DNA of 10,053 bases from Acidaminococcaceae bacterium. GTDB lineage: Bacteria; Bacillota; Negativicutes; Acidaminococcales; Acidaminococcaceae. The position numbers and the translations under genes were made by a program. The notes below the pieces were generated by a model that had not been told where the DNA came from, did not search any database, and saw only the letters and a list, made by a program, of their open reading frames with translations. This document shows positions 5,946 to 10,053 of the stretch, piece by piece (the first letter of the stretch is position 1; each line of letters begins with the position of its first letter). Location: assembly GCA_022653215.1 (NCBI GenBank), contig JALCSJ010000072.1:1-10053 (forward strand), given 5' to 3'.

Positions 5946-6275
5946 ATGGCAGTTGCAAGTAAATTGCACGTAAAGAAAGGCGATACCGTTATTGTATTAG
6001 CCGGTAAAGATAAAGGCAAGAAGGGTAAAATTGTTGAAGCATTGCCGAAGAAATCCCGTGTTATCGTTGAAGGGGTTAACAAAGTAAAGCGTCATACGAA
6101 ACCTTCTCAAAGCAATCCTCAAGGCGGTATTATTACCAAAGAAGCTCCTATTGCTTCTTCCAATGTCATGTTAGTTTGCCCGGCTTGTAAGAAGCCCTGT
6201 CGTACAAAGAAAGTCGCAGTAGCAGGTGGTTTTGCCAGAGCCTGCAAAAAATGCGGAGAAGTTATTGATAAATAA
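5946..6275 (+). CDS. rplX: 50S ribosomal protein L24, zinc-ribbon form
   Basis: L24 is one of the two initiator proteins of 50S assembly. The KOW motif is at 10-30 (KKGDTVIVLAGKDKGKKGKI), followed by VEGVNKVKRHTKPSQ. The C-terminus carries CPAC (78-81) and CKKC (100-103), the four-cysteine ribbon found in many Bacillota L24 proteins and likely to bind zinc. A fifth cysteine, Cys85, lies just after the first pair. The length of 109 residues is normal for this form. The ATG at 5946 follows AAGGGAGGTG (5928-5937). Together with S14 this gives two probable zinc-binding ribosomal proteins within 1.1 kb. Confidence 0.99.
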   Translation: MAVASKLHVKKGDTVIVLAGKDKGKKGKIVEALPKKSRVIVEGVNKVKRHTKPSQSNPQGGIITKEAPIASSNVMLVCPACKKPCRTKKVAVAGGFARACKKCGEVIDK

Positions 6276-6298
6276 TCTGACGGAAAGGAGGATTCTTG

Positions 6299-6844
6299 AT
6301 GGCAGCAACAAGATTGCAAGAGAAATATAAATCTGAAGTCGTCAAAGGCTTAGCAGATAAGTTTGAATATAAAAATGTTAACGAAATCCCTAAATTGGAT
6401 AAAGTTGTTATAAACATTGGTTGTGGTGACGCTGTTACTAACAGCAAGGCCATTGATTCAGCAGTCGCTGATTTGACCATGATCGCCGGCCAAAAGCCAA
6501 TTGTTACCAAGGCAAAGAAATCCATTGCCGCTTTTAAATTACGTGAAGGAATGCCTATTGGTGTAAAAGTTACTTTACGTGGCAAGCGCATGTATGAATT
6601 CCTTGATAAGTTCATGAATATTGCTTTACCTCGCGTACGTGACTTTAGAGGTGTAAATCCTAAGAGCTTTGATGGACGTGGCAATTATTCCATTGGTATG
6701 AAGGAACAATTGATTTTCCCGGAAATCGAATATGATAAAGTTGAAAAAGTACGTGGTATGGATATTATTATTGTTACAACAGCTAAGACTGACGAAGAAG
6801 CCAGAGAACTATTAACGCTTCTCGGCATGCCTTTTAGTGCTTAG
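6299..6844 (+). CDS. rplE: 50S ribosomal protein L5
   Basis: L5 binds 5S rRNA and forms the bridge from the central protuberance to the 30S head. The 181-residue product is of normal length. It has KLDKVVINIGCGDAV (32-46), GQKPIVTKAKKSIAAFKLRE (64-83), LPRVRDFRGV (110-119) and the ending LLTLLGMPFSA. The frame also allows a TTG three bases earlier (6296). I chose the ATG at 6299 because it sits seven bases after AAAGGAGG (6284-6291), whereas the TTG would be only four away, and MAATRLQ is a natural start. Two stops are in tandem (TAG TAA, 6842-6847). Confidence 0.98.
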   Translation: MAATRLQEKYKSEVVKGLADKFEYKNVNEIPKLDKVVINIGCGDAVTNSKAIDSAVADLTMIAGQKPIVTKAKKSIAAFKLREGMPIGVKVTLRGKRMYEFLDKFMNIALPRVRDFRGVNPKSFDGRGNYSIGMKEQLIFPEIEYDKVEKVRGMDIIIVTTAKTDEEARELLTLLGMPFSA

Positions 6845-6859
6845 TAAGGAGGGAATACC

Positions 6860-7045
6860 TTGGCTAAAACAGCCCTGATCGAAAAATGGAAAAAAGAACC
6901 TAAATTCAAGGTTCGTAAATATAACCGCTGCAAAATTTGTGGTAGACCTCATGCTTACATGCGTAAGTTCGGTCTTTGCCGTATTTGTTTCCGGAAATAT
7001 GCCTATAAAGGTGACATTCCCGGAGTAACCAAAGCTAGCTGGTAA
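6860..7045 (+). CDS. rpsN: 30S ribosomal protein S14, short zinc-binding type (type Z)
   Basis: S14 belongs to the 30S head near S3 and S10. This is the 61-residue form that carries a zinc site: CKIC at 24-27 and CRIC at 40-43 give the CxxC-x12-CxxC pattern, and GDIPGVTKASW is the standard end. The longer cysteine-free type found in other bacteria, or as a zinc-starvation paralogue, is not in this window. Translation must start at TTG (6860): it gives MAKTALIEKW, seven bases after AAGGAGG (6846-6852), with no in-frame ATG before the zinc site. The gap from rplE is 15 bases. Confidence 0.99.
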   Translation: MAKTALIEKWKKEPKFKVRKYNRCKICGRPHAYMRKFGLCRICFRKYAYKGDIPGVTKASW

Positions 7046-7079
7046 GCGCAGCAATTTTAGGAAGGAGGGTATTGAATAA

Positions 7080-7478
7080 ATGGTTATGACTGATCCGATT
7101 GCCGATATGCTCACGAGAATTCGTAACGCTAATTCGGTTCATCACGATAAAGTTGAAATCCCCTGTTCCAAAATCAAAACTGCCATTGCAGAGATTTTGA
7201 AGAGTGAAGGATTTATTAAAGATTTTGAAGTCGTAGCGGGTGAGCACCAAAATGTCATTCGCGTACTGTTGAAATACGGTGCCAACAAGGAAAAGGTTAT
7301 TTCCGGCATTAAGCGTATTTCTAAACCGGGCTTAAGAGTTTACTCTCAAAAAGACCAATTACCTAGAGTCCTTGGGGGCTTAGGTATTGCAGTTATTTCT
7401 ACCTCTAAAGGCATGATGACTGACAAAGCTGCCCGTAAGGCAGGTTTGGGTGGAGAAGTAGTAGCTTACGTTTGGTAA
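7080..7478 (+). CDS. rpsH: 30S ribosomal protein S8
   Basis: S8 is a primary binder of the 16S central domain and, in E. coli, the repressor of the spc operon through a site near rplE; I did not identify an equivalent site here. The 132-residue product starts MVMTDPIADMLTRIRNAN, the family's standard opening, and ends with STSKGMMTDKAARKAGLGGE (108-127) then VVAYVW. The ATG at 7080 is ten bases after GAAGGAGGG (7061-7069). A second ATG at 7086 is also possible but would trim the conserved first residues. Two TAA stops occur in tandem (7476-7481). Confidence 0.99.
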   Translation: MVMTDPIADMLTRIRNANSVHHDKVEIPCSKIKTAIAEILKSEGFIKDFEVVAGEHQNVIRVLLKYGANKEKVISGIKRISKPGLRVYSQKDQLPRVLGGLGIAVISTSKGMMTDKAARKAGLGGEVVAYVW

Positions 7479-7506
7479 TAAATTCTAAAGACAGGAGGTG
7501 CTTATA

Positions 7507-8055
7507 GTGTCAAGAATTGGTAAACATCCTATTACCGTTCCCGCCGGGGTTACGGTTAAGGTTGAAGATAATTTTGTGTCCGTAAAAGGACCTAAAGGCG
7601 AATTGAGTCGCCAAATCAGCAAGATTCTGAAAATTGAACAAAAAGACGGAGTAATTACCGTTACTCGTCCTAATGATGAAAGAGAATCTCGCAGCTTGCA
7701 TGGTTTGTCCCGCACTTTGATCAATAACATGATCGTAGGCGTAACTACCGGTTTTTCCAAATCTTTGGAGATTCAGGGAGTTGGTTATCGTGCAGCAATG
7801 AAGGGCAAAGCCATTAACTTTACTTTAGGCTTTTCTCATCCCGTTGTTATGGATCCACCTGCAGGGATTACCTTTGAAGTTCCGTCTCCTAGCGTGATTG
7901 TGGTTTCCGGTATTAATAAAGAGACTGTAGGCGCTGTAGCTGCTGAGATCCGTACTATTCGTCCTCCCGAGCCTTATAAAGGCAAGGGCGTTAGATACAC
8001 CGGCGAATATGTTGCTCGTAAGGTCGGCAAAGCTGCTACTAAGGGCAAGAAATAA
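7507..8055 (+). CDS. rplF: 50S ribosomal protein L6
   Basis: L6 lies near the factor-binding site at the base of the L7/L12 stalk. The 182-residue product has the usual two similar domains: SRIGKHPITVPAGVTV starts the first, and SLEIQGVGYRA (86-96) starts the second. The end has the signature RPPEPYKGKGVRYTGE (152-167) and a Lys-rich tail. I start it at GTG 7507, which gives the conserved SRIGK beginning six bases after AGGAGGTG (7493-7500). The longer frame from GTG 7498 would begin inside that SD and is unlikely. Confidence 0.98.
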   Translation: MSRIGKHPITVPAGVTVKVEDNFVSVKGPKGELSRQISKILKIEQKDGVITVTRPNDERESRSLHGLSRTLINNMIVGVTTGFSKSLEIQGVGYRAAMKGKAINFTLGFSHPVVMDPPAGITFEVPSPSVIVVSGINKETVGAVAAEIRTIRPPEPYKGKGVRYTGEYVARKVGKAATKGKK

Positions 8056-8079
8056 TTTCTAAAGGAAGGAGTGAAACTC

Positions 8080-8442
8080 TTGCTTAACAAGAAAGATAAA
8101 AACGCAAGTCGTCAAAAAAGACACTTACGTATGCGGAGAAATATTATTGGAACTGCAGAAAAACCACGTCTGAATGTATATCGCAGTCTTAGCAATATCT
8201 ATGCTCAGATTATTAACGATGTTACAGGCGAAACACTGGTATCTGCCAGCTCTGTAGAAAAAAATGCTAAAGCAAATTATGGCGGAAATGTTGCAGCTGC
8301 TAAAGCAGTTGGTGACGCCATTGCTAAGAAGGCCTTGGAAAAAGGCATTAAAACAGTAGTTTTCGATCGTGGAGGTTATTTATACCATGGTCGTGTAGCT
8401 GCCTTGGCAGCAGCAGCTCGCGAAGCCGGGCTGGAATTCTAA
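8080..8442 (+). CDS. rplR: 50S ribosomal protein L18
   Basis: L18 binds 5S rRNA with L5 in the central protuberance. The 120-residue product has the normal length. The basic start contains RQKRHLRMRRNIIGTAEKPR (11-30), followed by LNVYRSLSNIYAQIIND, and it closes with VFDRGGYLYHGRVAALA (94-110) and AAREAGLEF. I start it at TTG 8080 (MLNKKDKNASRQKRH): the SD AAGGAG (8066-8071) is eight bases upstream, while the GTG at 8071 overlaps the SD and would add three residues not typical of the family. Confidence 0.96.
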   Translation: MLNKKDKNASRQKRHLRMRRNIIGTAEKPRLNVYRSLSNIYAQIINDVTGETLVSASSVEKNAKANYGGNVAAAKAVGDAIAKKALEKGIKTVVFDRGGYLYHGRVAALAAAAREAGLEF

Positions 8443-8463
8443 TCAGAAGGAGGAAGAAAAAAA

Positions 8464-8976
8464 GTGGCGAAATTCGATAAAAAATTCGAAAAACAAGATG
8501 ATGGCTTTAATGAAAAAGTCGTGTTTATCAACCGCGTTGCAAAAGTTGTAAAAGGCGGTCGTCGTTTCTCCTTCTCTGCTCTGATTGTTGTAGGTGACGG
8601 AAACGGCCATGTAGGCATGGGCCTGGGAAAAGCTGCAGAAGTTCCTGAAGCTATCCGCAAGGGTGTTGATGATGCGAAAAAGAACCTCATCACTGTTCCT
8701 TTGAAGGGAACATCCATTCCTCATGAAATTATTGGTGTGTTTGGTGCAGGCAGAGTTTTCTTGAAACCTGCTGCAGAAGGTACCGGAGTTATTGCCGGAG
8801 GTCCTGTTCGTGCGGTATTGGAATTAGCCGGCGTACGTGATATCCTGACAAAATCTCAAGGATCTTCAAACCCCAACAACGTTGTACGCGCTACTATGCA
8901 GGCACTTACTTCTCTAAAGGATGCTAAGAGCGTTGCTGCATTGCGCGGCAAATCTGTTGAAGAATTATTGGGCTAA
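8464..8976 (+). CDS. rpsE: 30S ribosomal protein S5
   Basis: S5 sits at the mRNA entry side of the 30S subunit and affects decoding fidelity. The 170-residue product has the double-stranded-RNA-binding-like N-terminal domain with NRVAKVVKGGRRFSFSAL (23-40), the loop where spectinomycin resistance changes map in other bacteria; no gap is seen there. Then come GDGNGHVGMGLGKAAEVPEA (44-63), EGTGVIAGGPVRAVLELAGV (105-124) and KSQGSSNPNNVVRAT (130-144). The GTG at 8464 is ten bases after AAGGAGG (8447-8453). The TAA stop overlaps the SD of rpmD. Confidence 0.99.
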   Translation: MAKFDKKFEKQDDGFNEKVVFINRVAKVVKGGRRFSFSALIVVGDGNGHVGMGLGKAAEVPEAIRKGVDDAKKNLITVPLKGTSIPHEIIGVFGAGRVFLKPAAEGTGVIAGGPVRAVLELAGVRDILTKSQGSSNPNNVVRATMQALTSLKDAKSVAALRGKSVEELLG

Positions 8977-8990
8977 GGAGGAAGCACACG

Positions 8991-9170
8991 ATGTCTCAAG
9001 TAAAAATTACGCTAACCCACAGTGTAATCGGTTATACTAAAGATCAACAGTTAACTGTTAGAGCCTTAGGGTTAGGAAAAATTCGTACTAGTGTTGTAAA
9101 AGAAGATAATCCTACTTTACGTGGTATGCTTCACAAAGTTGAACATCTGATTAAAGTAGAAAAAGCTTAA
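8991..9170 (+). CDS. rpmD: 50S ribosomal protein L30
   Basis: This 59-residue gene was found by translating the gap between rpsE and rplO. It reads MSQVKITLTHSVIGYTKDQQ, then LTVRALGLGKIRTSVVKEDN and PTLRGMLHKVEHLIKVEKA. The IGxxKDQxxTVRALGLxKI pattern and the RGMxxKVxHL ending identify bacterial L30, and the length is usual. L30 is a small 50S protein that is dispensable in some bacteria and lost in several lineages; it is retained here. Tyr15, where Arg is common in other L30 proteins (IGRPKDQ), is a minor variant. The ATG at 8991 follows AAGGAGG (8975-8981), which overlaps the stop of rpsE. Confidence 0.97.
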   Translation: MSQVKITLTHSVIGYTKDQQLTVRALGLGKIRTSVVKEDNPTLRGMLHKVEHLIKVEKA

Positions 9171-9187
9171 ATAAGGAGGTGCTGCAA

Positions 9188-9628
9188 ATGCATTTGCATG
9201 AATTGTCTCCCGCACCGGGCTCTAAAAAAGCTCACGTTCGTGTAGGACGTGGTCTTGGTTCCGGTTTGGGCAAAACATCAGGCAAGGGTCAGAAAGGACA
9301 AAAATCCCGTTCCGGCGGTGTTAAGCGTCCTGGCTTTGAAGGTGGTCAAAAGCCTTTATACTTACGTTTACCAAAACGCGGTTTCTATAATAAATTCGGC
9401 GTTCGTTACGCTGAAGTAAATGTTGGGAATTTAAATTGCTTTGACGACGGTGCAGTGATTGATCCTGTTTCTCTTATTGAATGTGGCTTGGTTAAGAATA
9501 TACGCGATGGCGTGCGTATTCTTGGCAATGGCGAGTTAACAAAGAAACTTACCGTAAAAGCTATGGGATTCTCTAAGACAGCAGAAGATAAGATTGTTGC
9601 TGCCGGTGGAAAAGTAGAGGTGATTTAA
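9188..9628 (+). CDS. rplO: 50S ribosomal protein L15
   Basis: L15 is a late-assembly 50S protein that spans several 23S rRNA domains. The N-terminal extension is glycine- and basic-rich: HELSPAPGSKKAHVRVGRG, then GSGLGKTSGKGQKGQKSRSG (24-43) and RPGFEGGQKPLYLRLPKRGF (47-66). The globular end has GELTKKLTVKAMGFSKTA (115-132) and closes with GGKVEVI. The length of 146 residues is exactly typical. I start at ATG 9188, six bases after AAGGAGGTG (9173-9181); the upstream GTG at 9179 lies within that SD. The stop is directly followed by the start of secY. Confidence 0.99.
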   Translation: MHLHELSPAPGSKKAHVRVGRGLGSGLGKTSGKGQKGQKSRSGGVKRPGFEGGQKPLYLRLPKRGFYNKFGVRYAEVNVGNLNCFDDGAVIDPVSLIECGLVKNIRDGVRILGNGELTKKLTVKAMGFSKTAEDKIVAAGGKVEVI

Positions 9629-10053
9629 TTGTTCTCGGCCCTTAACAATATTTTTAAGATTACAGAACTCAGGCGAAAAGTTATATTTACGCTGGCTATG
9701 TTCATCGTATTTAGGGCTGGAACTCACATCCCTGTACCGGGAGTGAACGCAGCAATGATTGAAAAGTTATTTACCAGCGGTAATCTGTTTGGTCTGCTGG
9801 ATATGTTTTCCGGCGGTGCTTTAAGCAGCTTTTCAATCTTTGCCATGAGTATTACACCGTATATTAACGCTTCCATTATCACTCAGCTTTTGACAGTTGT
9901 TATCCCTAAACTGGAACAATGGTCAAAAGAAGGTGGGGAAGGTTATCAAAAGATTAACAAAATTAACCGCTATGCTTCAGTTGTCCTGGGTCTTATTCAG
10001 GCAATAGGTATGGCTTATGGTTTAAGAACAGCTATTAATAATCCCAGCTTCTT
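9629..10053 (+). CDS. secY: Protein translocase subunit SecY, N-terminal part (runs off the window)
   Basis: SecY forms the membrane channel for Sec-dependent export and membrane insertion. The 141 residues present begin MFSALNNIFKITELRRKVIF. The first membrane segment is at about 17-35 and runs into GTHIPVPGV (31-39). The plug region follows (about 53-70, LFGLLDMFSGGALSSFSI), then the second segment with SITPYINASIITQLL (74-88), a charged cytosolic loop (KLEQWSKEGGEGYQK, 94-108) and the third segment (about 115-134). The start is TTG 9629, immediately after the rplO stop, with the SD GAGGTGA (9617-9623) inside rplO, so translation is likely coupled. The remaining two thirds or so lies beyond the window. 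Confidence 0.98.
   Translation, partial: MFSALNNIFKITELRRKVIFTLAMFIVFRAGTHIPVPGVNAAMIEKLFTSGNLFGLLDMFSGGALSSFSIFAMSITPYINASIITQLLTVVIPKLEQWSKEGGEGYQKINKINRYASVVLGLIQAIGMAYGLRTAINNPSF

Noticed and set aside
6262..6684. 140-codon open frame on the minus strand opposite rplE
   Set aside because: It is a shadow of rplE codon usage; no family features and no supporting start context.
7498..7500. Upstream GTG start for rplF (and similarly 8071 for rplR and 9179 for rplO)
   Set aside because: In each case the codon overlaps the SD itself, and the next in-frame start gives the conserved N-terminus at proper spacing.
1..10053. Search for CRISPR arrays, tRNA or rRNA genes, insertion sequences, toxin-antitoxin or defence genes
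   Set aside because: None seen: the ribosomal-protein genes are contiguous with gaps of at most 43 bases, and the only longer gap (126-283) holds hairpins only.

Overview
The window is a contiguous stretch of the str/S10/spc ribosomal-protein superoperon of a bacterium, all on the + strand. It runs from the 3' end of an EF-Tu gene (tuf) to the first 141 codons of secY. Between them are 21 complete ribosomal-protein genes in the canonical order: rpsJ-rplC-rplD-rplW-rplB-rpsS-rplV-rpsC-rplP-rpmC-rpsQ (S10 block), then rplN-rplX-rplE-rpsN-rpsH-rplF-rplR-rpsE-rpmD-rplO-secY (spc block). I see no inserted, broken or horizontally acquired gene, and no non-ribosomal system.

Several features point to a low/moderate-GC Bacillota. 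Nearly every gene has a strong AAGGAGG Shine-Dalgarno (SD). GTG and TTG starts are frequent. S14 is the short zinc-binding form, L24 carries a C-terminal zinc ribbon, and the S10 and spc blocks are fused with tuf directly upstream. The protein sequences (for example the EF-Tu C-terminus) look Negativicutes-like to me, but this is an impression from memory, not a search.

Layout: 3-125 is the tuf tail. 126-283 is the only sizeable non-coding stretch; it holds a 12-bp perfect hairpin (likely terminator or attenuator) and a leader with further small hairpins before rpsJ. 284-5496 is the S10 block. 5497-5539 is the S10/spc junction, with a small hairpin touching the rplN SD. 5540-9628 is the ribosomal part of the spc block, and 9629 to the end is partial secY. 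Gaps inside the block are 0-43 nt, three gene pairs overlap by one base (TAATG), and no internal terminator is seen, so the block is probably read as one polycistronic unit.

The products are subunits of both ribosomal halves plus the SecY translocation channel. The most noticeable departures from the family norm are an Ala/Pro-rich C-terminal insertion in S19 encoded by a GCA/CCG repeat, a 25-residue basic tail on L3, and the alternative-pairing potential of the tuf-rpsJ spacer. Several start sites were moved from the longest ORF (rplE, rplF, rplR, rplO), and rpmD (59 aa) was found by direct translation.
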